64,000 bases of DNA from Papaver somniferum. Its lineage: Eukaryota; Streptophyta; Magnoliopsida; Ranunculales; Papaveraceae. The first letter of the stretch is position 1, and each line of letters starts with the position of its first letter. The translations under genes and the position numbers were made by a program. The stretch covers positions 13,640,637 through 13,704,636 of the forward strand of contig NC_039358.1 of the NCBI RefSeq assembly GCF_003573695.1, read 5' to 3'. This document shows, in pieces, positions 46,681 through 60,084 of this stretch. The notes beneath the pieces are model-generated. The model was not told the origin of the DNA. It did not search any database and was given only the letters and a program-made list of their open reading frames with translations.

Positions 46681-47539
46681 TATGATTTTGTCTATTTCTT
46701 TTGAAATATCAAGTATGATTTTGATCAAATATGATTTTTTCCATTTTTTTTGAAAGATTTGTCTTTTTTGATTTCCGAGCTTTCTTCCTTTTCTGAGGTT
46801 CAGAACTATGATAACTATGATTCCTCTGGGTTTTGATTTTCATAACACATTGATCATCTGGATGAACCCATTCGTTGGATAAGGAGAATTAAAGCAAGGA
46901 TTTCATGTCCTTGAAGATGGACTCGTATTCCTCCCGATGGTAAATGAATGAATTAGGCTAGTGAATGTGTTTAGAAGAGTCATGTGTTGACCGTTCTTAT
47001 GATAATTTCTCTATACGGGTCGATTCTTCTTGTTATAAACTTTAAGATCATGATAAGTTTATAAGTTCCTATTTGTTCTTTTTTCATTTGAATCAGGTGA
47101 TATTCCGTATTTTCAACCATTTTAGAGAGATATTCCTTTTCATGTTAAAAGTTAATCTTCGTTGAACGAATTTCTTCTATCAAGAGATTAATTTTCCTTC
47201 TAAAGTCGGAAGGTTGCCGCTTGTAGGAAATGGTCGGAACTATTAGATTTAAGAACATGTTAATCAACAAATAAGCAACATACTCATACTTACAAGTATG
47301 ATCATCTTTTGGACAATAGTCAAGATTGGCCGTAAAGGAACTCCTTGTTGGGGCATACAAAGATATGATGTCCAAACCCAAGGCACTTCGAGAAAACATA
47401 GTGTTCTTGTCTCAAACCATATTATCCTCTTGAAACTTTGAAGAAGAGGTTTTTTTAAGAGATCTTATTTTTCTCTGTCTAAAAGTTTTCTTAATTTGTT
47501 GTGTAAACAACAACATAATAGAATTTAAGATATTCTTAC
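46681..47539. other. Unassigned AT-rich sequence
   Basis: Minus-strand frames at 47145-47399 and 47412-47609 show no family. Possibly older retroelement debris. Confidence 0.35.
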
Positions 47540-48366
47540 TGTTAGAGCATTGCTTACTCGAACTCACAAGAGTTTTCATATAAATCTTGTTGTCAAACTT
47601 AGTTGTCAAAAATATATCTTGATTTATAGTCTACAATTAGTCAAGCCTTGGTCTAGGATAGTGTATTTGAAAAACAAACCAGTCATCATTTGTGTTCTAC
47701 CGTTTGAAGGCGAAGATAAACCGAAGCTTTTGGAAAACTTCATCAACAAAAAGTAAGTGAAGACTGAACCACCGATTTCTCAAGTTATAATCACTTTTCA
47801 ATCCTTGAGACGTTTGTCACATAACTAATTAGACTAGCTTGCATAAAAAAGAATTTCAAGTCGAGAATTAATTATTTAGTTTATGAATTTCTTGAATTAT
47901 GATGACTAAGCTTAATGAACATTTGTTAATACTTGATCTATTTCGGTGGAAAACATTTTATTGTTCGGAACCAAATCATGATTCAAGTTTAGCATTCGAA
48001 AATAGTCTGGAACAATGATATGTGTCATTGATGTTATTCAGAAATGTTTCAAATAGATTTAGAGAAATATAGAACTACTATATTCGGAATACAAGATAGT
48101 CGTATCAATCTTACAATCTTAGAAAACTCTTATACGCCTGAAGCCGTATTACATGTACTCTTACACGTAGTGGAGTAGCTATTTATCGACTTGCAGATTT
48201 GTGTGATATGCATACATGGGAAAATCTGTTTGTTTCGTGATCCGGATAAGTATGCATATTCTTATAAAAACCATTTTGGAATTGTGGTAAGGGAAGGTTT
48301 AAGTATTCAAACTGGTATGCGAGCCAATAAAATTTTATGTTCAAGAACCAGATTGGTACCCAAAAC

Positions 48367-48556
48367 GGTACGCAAACTGAAAAGGTTTTGTGAACTCAGG
48401 AACCGGTAGAAGTCTTAAGTTTTCAAACCGATCGTGAACTGAAAAATTTCTGTCAACTTCGAAACTTAGTGTTCAACCTAAGTTTGCAAACCGGTACGTG
48501 ACCTAAAAAAGTTTTGTCAACTCCGGAACTAGGTTTCGCTTTTAAGTTCGCAAACC
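48367..48556 (+). repeat. ~63-bp tandem repeat in the SIRE-like LTR
   Basis: Three imperfect units each contain a CAAACCGGTACGTGAACTGA-like string, then TTTTGTCAACTCCGGAACT and AAGTTTGCAAAC. Unit starts are about 48367, 48428 and 48491. A TATA-like CTATAAATACAC follows at 48691-48702. Confidence 0.7.
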
Positions 48557-49194
48557 GGTATGTGTACCGTGACTCAGCCGATTCACGAACGACTCAAGTA
48601 TTTGTACTTTGTGCATTTACCAATTATGTCGATTATGATTCAATTGCGATTAAATTATTTCTATGAGATAATTTGTATTTGGTCAATTCTCTATAAATAC
48701 ACTAGACTTATTTGATCACATGATTGTCACTCAAGATCAATGTCTTTGTGTTCATGAAAATGAGTGTTAAGCTTTTAAGTTCTTATTGGCTAGTTTCGGT
48801 TAACTATGTTGTACATAGTCTTTGTACACGGTTCGGTTACGGTTTAACCAGAGTGTATATCTTATATATGTGAATAAGATTCAAAGTTTTCATCTAACAG
48901 TGACTATTGTTTGCTTGGTTCCAAAGCTATCTTACCTTAAATCAAAGCAACCTATGACTTGGATGTCTATATTTGGGGAATTCTTGGCAACCGGGATCTT
49001 TGAATCCTGACACACAGTTTTTGATGTGTCCTAGTGTATCTAGAGTCGCTCTCTCCAGAAACCATTTTATGGTTCAACGACTATCAAAGACTTCATTGGG
49101 ATTCGTGAATCCAATTCAATTATCTTTTATCTTGATAACTTGAGTATCCTGATCTTGTTTGATTGTTGATTTATCACTTCAACAAGATAGATAT

Positions 49195-51342
49195 TGTAAC
49201 AACCCAAATTTCGAGCCTGGATTTCAACCCAAATCCAAAACCCAAAATCCAAAATGCTACCTTAAATATCAGGCCCTGACTTCCAAACTTGGCCCAAGTC
49301 CAAACGACTAATTCTTTGTTTAATCTTTATTTATGTTTAATTCAGAAATTCTGTTGCAGCGGATACATAAAAATTCTTTTCAGAACATCTAACCGTTAAT
49401 TTGACGTGATTTTTAATTTACATGAACCCTAAAGAAATATACTTTATCAGAAAAATTAATTTCACCGTTAAAAGTTCCAGATTAAATCCAAAATAATTAC
49501 ATTTTTAAGAAAGATTCATAAAACAGAAACTGACGCCAGGTCACTCAAATAATTTTACTGAGTCCAATACGAATCCATAAATTATTATAATTATATATTC
49601 TGAATCCAAACTTATCGCCTATCCAATACTAAAATTTCTAAGATTTTTAGTTTATCTTAAATACCTTTTGACCATAGTCAAACGAGTAGTTGACCAGTAC
49701 TGCAGAAACGTACAACAGTGACGATTCGTTTTAGAAAAATCATATCAATTCACTCACAGCTTCAAATTTTCTTTGGTCGATCATTATGAAAAGATAAAAG
49801 AACCATCTTTGAGTTTACAGTAGAATCTAAAGGCTAAAACATGACATAGAATATTTTAAAAAAATAGACAACTTCAGTAAAATTGAATCTGACAGAAAAC
49901 GTCTGATCCTAGTACAGTGAAAACAATTGATTTAAAAATACTTCTGGAACTCATAAAATTATGAAATTTTTATATGTACATATTGAGAGATTTTTACATG
50001 TAACATAAAAAAAATGAGACAAAAACGTATTATATAATAATTATGATAGACAGTCAAACTGACATGATCCAGAAATTTCCATTATTCAATCAAATAAAGT
50101 AGTCTAAACAAAGCATTGTTTTCTTTGGTTATACATTAATCCAATAATATTTAAAGCTTTAATAACCAATAAATGACTAATTAAATCATCTAAAGGAGTT
50201 GATGATATTTTATTACAATCCCAATCATAAATCCTATGCAAACTACTAATAATAGCACCAAAACCGATCTCTACGCTTTTCCGCCATTAACTCCTTGTGG
50301 TGCCATAAAATCTGGAATTTTTTGTCATTAAACGACGTGAGTTGTGACACCCAGTAGGAAAAGAAGCAACAAAACATTTTATCAAACATTTTCAATTCTT
50401 TTAAAAAAACAACTAGCATGGTTAATAGCATCACAAATACATGGAAACACCACAGCCATAAAAACAATCAAATCAATCACATCAAATCCGCTCGCCCCAG
50501 GGAGCCCCACGTGGGTTTAGGGAACAAAACCGTTCCCAAGGATATCTCGTATCCCATCATAATTGTTTTTAATAATCACAATCTATGGACCGCAGCCCAA
50601 CATACATAATCATACTCACAACATCGATTATCATTCATATATGAATCAAAACTTATAAAGTAAAATTAATTAAAAGAAACTTAAATAAAAAGAAGGTTTT
50701 TGATTGTGTTGCGCCTACCTCAAATATTAGCAAATAATCCTAAAGAAAGTGATGCCAAACACCGATCCAAAGAAACCCAAGCTTTTCACGACCACTAACA
50801 CTCCTTTTCCTTTTATGATCTCTGTTTCGTGTAACAGTAAGATTTCTAGACGGAGCTGCTATCCGCCGCAAGAAAAACTTAATTTCTCTGTTGAAACCTA
50901 TTCTTTATTGTTATCACTTTCTTTATATGTACGTCATAAAAGAACTATCAACTACTAACCCTAAAGGTCCGATATAACTTATTCTAGTCAACCTTACTTT
51001 TCCAAACATTTCGCATGCTATCGTGGGGATTATTTATGTTTCCAGCTTAATTTCACTTTCATTATTAATTATCTATTATATATATTCTGCTGCCCACACA
51101 CTTTTGGACAAGGGTCCGTATTAGATTACCTAGAGACTATGCAGCAAAAGAATCCTAATATATATGTATACATATATATTTCAAGGCATTAATTTAGTAT
51201 TTTATGTATACTTCTTATATATAGGCAGACCATCCGTCCAAGCAAGTAGATGAGATACCAAAACAATTCTTAGGAAAATTACAAAAATACCCTTATATAC
51301 TAAATGACAAAAATGCCCTTGAAATTTGGGACGGGCTTTACA
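49195..51342 (-). repeat. 3' LTR (minus-strand sense) of the large-LTR element
   Basis: Aligns end to end with 51516-53630. Contains no convincing gene; short frames in it are not conserved as protein beyond what the DNA identity gives. Confidence 0.9.
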
Positions 51343-51515
51343 GCTCTATCCCCCTTAAATGAAATTTCGTCACGAAATTTAGAGTTACCTTAGAAAAGTT
51401 CACAAACAACAACAATCAACAGATACACGAACAATTTCACATTCAAGCATATAGACGTACCGACTTATTCAGAAACTAGCCTGCCCAAAGGATCAGACTA
51501 GCTCTGATACCAAAC
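51343..51515 (-). other. 173-bp internal region with primer site and polypurine tract
   Basis: On the minus strand: TGGTATCAGAGC primer site 2-4 bp from the 5' LTR, then about 140 bp without coding including a TTTCGTGACGAAATT palindrome (51365-51380), then the purine tract adjoining the 3' LTR. Confidence 0.88.
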
Positions 51516-53630
51516 TGTAACAACCCAAATTTCGGGCCTGGATTTCAACCCAAATCCAAAACCAAAATCCAAAATGCTACCTTAAATATCAGGCCCTGAC
51601 TTCCATACTTGGCCCAAGTCCAAACGACTAATTCTTTGTTTATATATTTATTTATGTTTAATTCAGAAATTCTGTTGCAGCGGATACATAAAAATTCTTT
51701 TCGGAACATCTAACCGTTAATTTGACGTGATTTTTAATTTATGAACCCTAAAGAAATATACTTTATCAGAAAAATTAATTTCACCGTTAAAAGTTCCAGA
51801 TTAAATCCAAAATAATTACTTTTAAGAAAGATTCATAAAACAGAAACTGACGCCAGGTCACTCAAATAATTTTACTGAGTCCAATACGAATCCATAAATT
51901 ATTATAATTATATATTCTGAATCCAAACTTATCGCCTATCCATAATAAATTTCTAGGATTTTTAGTTTATCTAAATACCTTTTGACCATAGTCAAACGAG
52001 TAGTTGACCATTACTGCAGAAACGTACAACAGTGACGATTCGTTTAGAAAAATCATATCAATTCACTCACAACTTCAAATTTTCTTTGGTCGATCATTAT
52101 GAAAAGATAAAAGAACCATCTTTAAGTTTTCAGTAGACTCTAAAGGCTAAAACATGACATAGAATATTTTAAAAATAGACAACTTTAGTAAAATTGAATC
52201 TGACAGAAAACGTCTGATCCTAGTACAGTGAAAACAATTGATTTAAAATACTTCTGGAACTCAGAAAATTATGAAATTTTATATGTACATATTGAGAGAT
52301 TTTTACATGTAACATAAAAAAATGAGACAAAAACGTATTATAATAATTATGATAGACAGTCAAACTGACATGATCCAGAAATTTCCATTATTCAATCAAA
52401 TAGAGTAGTCTAAACAAAGCATTGTTTTCTTTGGTTATACATTAACCCAATAATCTTTAAAGCTTTAATACCCAATAAATAACTAATTAAATCATCTAAA
52501 GAGTTGATGATATTTTATTACAATCCCAATCATAAATCCTATGCAAACTACTAATAATAGCACCAAAACCGATCTCTACGCTTTTCCGCCATTAACTCCT
52601 TGTGGTGCCATAAGATCTGGAAATTTTTGTCATTAAACGTGAGTTGTGACACCCAGTAGGAAAAGAAGCAACAAAACATTTTATCAAACATTTTCAATTT
52701 TTTAAAACAACTAGCATGGTTAATAGCATCACAAATACATGGAAACACCACATCCATAAGAACAATCAAATCAATCACATCAATCCGCTCGCCCCAGGGA
52801 GCCCCACGTGGGTTTAGGGAACAAAATCGTTCCCAAGGATATCTCGTATCCCATCATAGTTGTTTTAAGAATCACAATCTATGGACCGCAGCCCAACATA
52901 CATAATCATACTCACAACATCGATTATCATTCATATATGAATCAAAACTTAAAATAAAATTAATTAAAAGAAACTTAAATAAAAAGAAGTTTTTGATTGT
53001 GTTGCGCCTACCTCAAATAGCAATAATCCTAAAGAAAGTGATGCCAAACACCGATCCAAAGAAACCCAAGCTTTTCACGACCACTAACACTCCTTTTCCT
53101 TTTATGATCTCTGTTTCGTGTAACAGTAAGATTTCTAGACGGAGCTGCTATCCGCCGCAAGCAAAACTTAATTTCTCTGTTGAAACCTATTCTTTATTGT
53201 TATCACTTTCTTTATATGTACTTCATAAAAGAACTATCAACTACTAACCCTAAAGGTCCGATATAACTTATTCTAGTCAACCTTACTTTTCCAAACATTT
53301 CGCATGCTATCATGGGGATTATTTATGTTTCCAGCTTAATTTCACTTTCATTATTAATTATCTATTATATATATTCTGCTGCCCACACACTTTTGGACAA
53401 GTGTCCGTATTAGATTACCTAGAGACTATGCAGCAAAAGAATCCTAATATATATGTATACATATATATTTCAAGGCATTAATTTAGTATTTTATGTATAC
53501 TTCTTATATATAGGCAGACCAAGTCCAAGCAGGTAGATGAGATACCAAAACAATTCTTAGGAAAAATTACAAAAAAACCCTTATATACTAAATGACAAAA
53601 ATTCCCTTGAAATTTCGGACGGGCTTTACA
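51516..53630 (-). repeat. 5' LTR (minus-strand sense) of the large-LTR element
   Basis: Starts TGTAACAACCC and ends GGGCTTTACA on the plus strand. It is shorter than the other copy by 33 bp through several small deletions. Confidence 0.9.
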
Positions 53631-54603
53631 GATATAAATCATATAGGTCTCTTAGTCTTCAAACTTTGTGAGGTGAATAATAATCTAGGTCGCACTTCGG
53701 GTTTCATAAGTCAAGATTTTGAGGATATCCAGACTTTGTCAAGTTGCTATCGATTTTCACTACCTTGATCATACGTTTGATCTGATCATCTGTTTCGATC
53801 GTAAATCAGGAAATTAATGATAGGCTTAATATGTGGGAGGAAGATTTGGTTTAAAGTTTTTAATTAAATTAAAGCAACTTTTAGGTTGTGTGACGTCATT
53901 TAAGGGAATCAATTGCGCAGAGTCTTGCTGGGATTCAAGAGGCGTAAGGAGTGCGAATGTACCTTAATTGGTGATTTCCTTTTATGGATCAAATACATTC
54001 CGAACCGAAGTTAATTAGTAGTAGGCTAGTGTCTATAGCGGTTTAGTACAGTTTGGTATTCAATCTGGACTAGGTCCGGGGTTTTTCCTACATTTGCGGT
54101 TTCCTCGTTAACAAAATTTCTGGTGTCTGTGTTATTCCTTTTTGTGCATTATATTTTTTTTATCTTTATAATTGAAATATCACAAGTTGTGCATAGACCA
54201 ATAACAGTAGATAGGTCCGACCTAGTTTGTTGGATAAGACTTGATTGATTCTTGGATATTGGTCTTTGGTTCCGTCCAAAAACTCTATTTGTAATTAGAT
54301 TTACAGATTCAATTATGTATACGGTTTAATCATAATATAGATAGAGATATAACTCTACATACTTTCGTTGATTGGGTTTTTATCCTCAGAATTATGTTGA
54401 GATTACCATACAGATCGCCTACGAAAAAGTTGGTGGTGTATTTTGGTAGCCCACGTGTTTTCAATTGGTATTAGAGAATGCAAACACGTTAAGACCTAAT
54501 AAGCATGTATTTGAACCAGTCAGACTAAATGGACAGGAGTTCAATCTCGACAAACTTACCGCAAGCGTTTGAAGGCTGAAATTACTTATGGTGTAAAATA
54601 GCT

Positions 54604-55920
54604 ATGCATTTCTTTTTACAAGGAGAATATAGTGAATCTGAGATAAGTGTTGTTAAGCATAATTCTGATGGGTTGAACGCTATTATCCACGCCATAAGCC
54701 CAGATCTTCATCACCATGTGACCTCGTACACTAAGTCTAAAGATGCTTGGGATGCCTTAGAAACCGTATTTGAAGGAGATACCTCAGAGAAAGATGCTAG
54801 GCTTCAAAACCTAACTTCTGACTGGGAAAACCTTCGTATGTCTTATGAAGATTCATTTGAATAATTTAATAAAAATGTGTCTAGTATTGTTAATAATTTT
54901 ATGCATTAGGGAAGACTATCTCCCAAAAGGATATTGTGATGAAAAATCTCCTATCTTTACCAGCAATATACGAGTCTAAGAAACATGCCATCATGGAAGG
55001 AAATAACCTTGATACACTTTCCAAAACAAATCTCTTTAGGAAGTTAAGGATCTTTGATCACGAGCATAGTGTGTCTAAAGTTAGCACGACTGAAATTAAG
55101 GACACAAAAAATACAAGTACGACTTCTTCGAGTGAAAACTTGTCATGGGCTGACGAATGATATTTTGATCATGATGAGAAGACCTTATCTTTGGTCACAC
55201 AACAAGTCAAAAAAATCCTGAGAAAGTACAGACGAACTGGGAAGCGACGTTCACAAACCAAGTTTCAAGATGATTCAATTATTTAAAAAGAAAGTCTTCT
55301 TCAAGGAAATGATGCTCTCACTATGTCTCTTGACCACACTGATGAGCTTACTTTTGAACATAAGACGGAAAATTCTGCTTTTTGTACAAAAATATATGTT
55401 GATTCTGATTCAGCCTCTGATTATGAATCAGAAAAGAAGTTGTTAGAATTCTTGAGTAAAAGTGTAGAAATTCACCGAGAAAACCTACGGTTGAAGAGAC
55501 CTGTGGAAAAAATCGAATCATTTCTTAAGGTGAAAATCTTGAGTTAGACAAACTTAATGAGAAGTATGTCAAAGATAATGAGATTAATACCCTCAAGTGT
55601 GATCTTCAAAGGCTCTCAGGTAGTTCAGATAAGATCTCAGCTATGTTGTTTGGGCAAAAGTCCATTGGTAAAACTAATGGTATTGGGTTCTCCGGCAAGA
55701 CCTCCATCACCAATAACTGTTTCATTCCTGCCAGTTCGCTTAAATAGAAAAAATATAGTTGTAATCAACAGATACCCGAATCTTCTAAAGTTGATCTCAC
55801 ATTGCATTGCTCCTTTTGTGGATGCAAGGAAAACGTTCATGTAAAATGTCGGAAATTCAAGAATAATAACCAAGAATTGTTAGACTTTCGAATGATATGC
55901 AAGATATGACTTAACTATTG
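54604..55920 (+). pseudogene. SIRE-like copia gag remnant
   Basis: The frame 54604-54864 carries the UBN2-type Gag core (SPDLHHHVTSYTKSKDAWDA, LETVFEG, KDARLQNLTSDWENLRM). After stops, 54936-55160 (VSTTEIKDTKNTS) and 55323-55547 continue. Near 55800-55860 a zinc-knuckle-like CSFCGCKENVHVKC is legible in another frame. Multiple stops and shifts. The sequence then passes into non-coding DNA without protease or pol. Confidence 0.7.
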
Positions 55921-56540
55921 AAGAATAATTAGAGAAATTGAAAGCCGAGGAGAAAGGAGTAAAAGAATCAGAAAATGTAAGATTCCTGCTTGCACAAATT
56001 GCCTTGGAAAGTTACCTAGTGAAACAAGAGGTGAGTGTTCCACTTACCACATTACTTCTTAACTATAGTAATCATTGCATCCTCACTAATTTAACTTGAG
56101 AAAATGAGGTTGAATAAAATTTCATCACATTATCTTCTGTGATGACAAGGCTTCTCAAGTATAAATTGACCATATTTATTTTATTGTGTGACTCATCCCA
56201 TTTCATGAGACAGTCAGTATGAATAATTTTTTTTGAGCTAGATCCAGAAACTCTAGGTTACGTATCTGTGATCCACACTTGATTCATCGACTATATATTG
56301 TGCTCTAAACCTTGTTTATTCGAGCTAATGAGATTCTTTAATCTTATATGAAACCTATGGGATTGAGTAGCCACAATTTACACAATAGGATACTGGTCAA
56401 AGTTTGTGCATAATATTTTGGGATCACGGACGGTAACGTCTATTATATGTCCACCGGTTCACAGAACATAATAGAGAAAATCAATTTATTTGTTTAGGGT
56501 TGACAATATACTCTCATCTTCTTAAAAAACTTTCGGTTCC

Positions 56541-56969
56541 ATGGCTCTTATGACAAGAAGAATCACCAAAAAGGATGCAGCAGAAGCTGTTAACGTCTAC
56601 TTGTGTGAACGAATCAAATCATCAAGGAACCAAAAGAAGACGTCAACCGGAGATGAAAATTTTTCTTCATTAACTTGTCTTTTATCTATTTGTCAACAAG
56701 ATAATGATTTTAGGGCTAATGTTAAGAACATCGTATCTAAGAGGAATGATTTAAAGTTTCGAATCAATCGCTTGTTGGATGAGATAACTTACTATGAGCA
56801 CTTGCTGGATCAATCAAAAAATACTATGAGTAAACTGAGGGCAGAACTTGGTGAGTTAAAAGGCATCTCGGAAGACTTAGAAAAACTAAATGATCACATC
56901 ATGAATGAGTTTTTCAACAATGAGAAGGAATTCTCTGCTCAGGATATAAAAAACCTGATGCATATCTAA
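56541..56969 (+). CDS. Coiled-coil protein of the SIRE-like element (142 aa)
   Basis: An intact frame starts MALMTRRITKKDAAEAVNVY and has a long helical, heptad-like central part (NRLLDEITYYEHLLDQSKNT, LRAELGELKGISEDLEKLND). SIRE/Maximus elements carry an extra ORF downstream of pol, sometimes called env-like, with coiled-coil potential. Position before the 3' region fits that. No signal peptide or transmembrane segment is visible, so an envelope role is not supported. It stays open although the rest of the element has decayed. It could also be a captured host fragment. Confidence 0.45.
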   Translation: MALMTRRITKKDAAEAVNVYLCERIKSSRNQKKTSTGDENFSSLTCLLSICQQDNDFRANVKNIVSKRNDLKFRINRLLDEITYYEHLLDQSKNTMSKLRAELGELKGISEDLEKLNDHIMNEFFNNEKEFSAQDIKNLMHI

Positions 56970-57049
56970 CAAACTTCTTTTGAGGATTTTGTTCTTGAGA
57001 AGGATAACTAGGGTTTCGTATAGCAAAGATTGTGATTAAACATAGCTAT

Positions 57050-57400
57050 CAGTACACCATTTTGAGCGTTTTGCAACTGTACGTTGTTGTTCCATTTTGA
57101 GCGTTTTGCAATTGTACATTGCTGTTGCAAATTGGGGTCGCAACTGCAGCCAGCTGTTCCGAACGGGGGCGACGCGGACTTTCACAACGAAAATGTAGCC
57201 GTTGCGAAACTGCAAGAAGCAGTTGCGAGGAAAAAATTTCGCAACAGTGAGTAAGTAGTTGCTAATTTTTTACTATTAGAGTTAAATATTGACTGAGTCA
57301 ACAAAGAATGACTGAAAAAGTAGCGGTAAAAATTGTGCAACAGATTTCACCTGTTGCTAAATATTTGCAACCACAAAAAAAGAAAGTCAACTCTTTATTG
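57050..57400. repeat. Left subterminal GTTGC/GCAAC repeats
   Basis: Repeated GCGTTTTGCAACTGTACGTT-like unit (twice, 57064-57115), then GTCGCAACTGC, GTTGCGAAACTGC, AGTTGCGAGG, CGCAACAG, AGTTGCTAA and TGTTGCTAA. These are probable transposase-binding sites. Confidence 0.7.
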
Positions 57401-60084
57401 ACCTGGTCAAATATTCCCCACAGTTCAATTTTATCCTGCAACTACCCCATAGCCCTCTGATTCAGTCAATCAATCATATATATACAACAAAGAAAAACAT
57501 TACAAGAATCACTAGACAACAAAAATTGTCATTTGGATAATGTCTATACACTCCATATTATACCAACAGAAAGTTACATAATGTTTCAAACAATAAGTAT
57601 AACATTTGTCTACAATGGAAAAATGAAGGATGAAAGACAAATACATGAAGTACCTGCCCATCTATGGCCACACATCTGCAAGCATGATCCTACTAAACCC
57701 CAATTGTTGTTAGTGGTGGAAATCATCAATAAGCAGGATATTGTCCATAACCAACAACCCAAATGAGTGGTGCAAATCATCACTCTGTGAATGAACTAAA
57801 CCACTCTGGATAGAAGATGTTAAAAATGAATACTTATGTTTCTTTGTTCTAGCTCTCATCCCTTGCCATATCAAGCTGTATAACTTCATCAACCTCCTGT
57901 TATATTGAGAGCCAAGAAAAAAATGTCATGTAAATGTTGACTGTAATACACTTACTAATAACTAATATTGCAAAAGTAATGGTTAAAACTATACTAACCT
58001 CAAATGTGCTAGCAGCGCAAGAAACCTTAAGAATGCAAGAGTAAGAACAATGCAAAGTTTTTCCATGATGAGAATTCAATAAACAGTTGTATCGAAATAA
58101 ATGCAGAACAAGAGAAAGCATAATACATAGAAACAAACATGACACTGAAAGGGAAAAACCAAGAGAGCGCAAAATTTGAATTTTGCTAAACATGTATCCT
58201 GCCACAAGAATTCAATGAATTATCTGCTTCTTCCTCTGTTGCAAACACAATTTAAGAATTCAGCGCACATTTAGCATCCATCCTGAACCCTGCCAAAGTA
58301 AACATCAGTTAAGTAAGTGATCAAAATTTGATATATACCGGCAAATGAGGCCACAGACGAACATGTTGATTTCAACAATTTTTCAAGCAAAAAGTACGGA
58401 TATATATCAAGTGATGGACAAGGAATGAGGATGCGGAGAGGGCAAGGAGATAGAAACATACCTTGACTAACAAAACCCTTGTGCTAGTACTTCATTTGAA
58501 AAGTGATTCTAAGTTAGGTAACTGTCAAAAGTAAGATTTATAGTAACAATTATACAAAGAGAGTTGGAATTAATGTATCAACCTTGGTTGTAAGCAGCTG
58601 TACCTCCATAAATGTAAGAATCTTGCAGAACCTGCATAAAAAAAGAGTTGAACTAATTCAGATAACAAAGGAAATGCAAGTGTTAGTACTCAAGTAAGCA
58701 AAATACAAAAATATCAAATAAAGTAATATACAAAGTAAATGCCAAGACAACATATAAGCGAAACAGGAAAACAAAAAATTGATTAAAGAGGGAATGCAAG
58801 TGTTGAGAATTTCAATGAGCCCAAAAGAGCCCATCAACCGTTGCGGACATGATCAGCATCCCAAGGCCGATGCATTATCAAGTCATGTATACAAATATAC
58901 AGGAATCAGTTAAGTACATTCACACAAGAAGGTGATGTATCTTGCTCTTCTGCACGTACAGATCTAGATGCATCCGTTGAGTATGAAATGGACACCTTTT
59001 GCGTTTTCCTTCCCGGCGTGGATCTATTAAAATCTTTTTGAAATCATATGGCTATTAAATGGTCAAACTGAGCAGTTACCACATAAAGCCTCTCAGTGAG
59101 AATCAGAGCCTGTAATTCCTCAAAACAGCAGACACGAGAATGCAAAGAATCGAAATGATCAAAAGAAAGGGTAAAAGCAGAAGCAAAACTAAAGCATATA
59201 AGAACAAAATTATCATCATGCCTTGTTCTCGTCATGCCTTGTTCAAATCTTAAAAGTATATCATCATGCTTTGTTCTCTACTTTATTTTTACTGAATATA
59301 GTAGTACCATCAATCAAATCCCACAGTTAAATCCCAACCTGGAAAATTTCAAATTACAACTCCAGTCATACAGAGATCTCTATTTACTTATACCATCAAG
59401 TTACATTATATAATGCAGTGAGATCACAACAGAGACTTACCAGAGAAAGGTCGCAAACGGCATAATCCCACAGCTCGCTGTTCATTAAGTGTAATACCTC
59501 GCAAGAAAGTGTCAACTGAAGGTTAATATTAGCAAATTTCAGCAAACTGAATCCAGTCAGTCAATTGAACTTACCAGGGATTGATATTCCCCTGGGTGGA
59601 TACTAGCTTCAGTTGACCTTATAGTCCTGCAAAACTAGAAACATATACGTATACAGGAACCACACAAATGCAACAAGTAAAATCCATTCATACGAGAATG
59701 GTTAAGGTTCACATAGATATATATTACATGCCAAGTCTTCTTCAGTTAGAGTAAAATACTAGTCTACCACATATATATTACATCATAATCTTCTTTGCAC
59801 AAGGGCAACTGGACTTTTGCAAAAGTGTGAAAATTAGCAAGAAAAAGTAAAAAACCATGTGAACATTAATATAAAAGTAAAAGCCATATGTGTTTATCGT
59901 TGATATTCGCGAAAGATGGTGGCTGAGATATCTTCATAACATTTCCACTCAGGGATTCTCCATATCCTGAATTTACAAATTTGATGATTTGATTAGTATA
60001 TCAATCAATCATTTACATGTACCCTAACGTCAAGAAGTGTTAAAATTTAAAGATAACAGAACATTGTCGATATAATATACATAC
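57401..60084 (-). other. Downstream part of the CACTA gene region, exons not resolved
   Basis: AT-rich, with intron-like sequence and short minus-strand open stretches (for example near 59044-59235 and 57710-57892) that may be terminal exons of the TNPA-like gene. None has a recognised motif. Confidence 0.3.

Larger units (their letters stand above)
49195..53630 (-). mobile_element. Non-autonomous LTR retrotransposon: 2.1-kb LTRs, 173-bp interior
   Basis: Two direct repeats, 49195-51342 (2148 bp) and 51516-53630 (2115 bp), both run TGTAACAACCC to GGGCTTTACA. Only 173 bp (51343-51515) separates them. On the minus strand the right copy is followed by GTTTGGTATCAGAGCTAG, an initiator-tRNA-Met primer site, and the left copy is preceded by AAGGGGGATAGAGC, a polypurine tract, so orientation is minus. 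The 5-bp target duplication GATAT is perfect (49190-49194, 53631-53635). No Gag or Pol is present. The copies differ mainly by small indels, mostly losses in the right copy. The insertion lies inside a SIRE-like LTR. Confidence 0.92.

Noticed and set aside
50246..50958. Frames inside the large LTR (and their copies at 52551-53247)
   Set aside because: Present in both copies only because the LTR is duplicated; small indels between copies disrupt them, which argues against protein constraint.
49195..53630. Simple tandem duplication of a 2.1-kb unit
   Set aside because: The primer site, polypurine tract and 5-bp GATAT duplicates fit an LTR retrotransposon much better.
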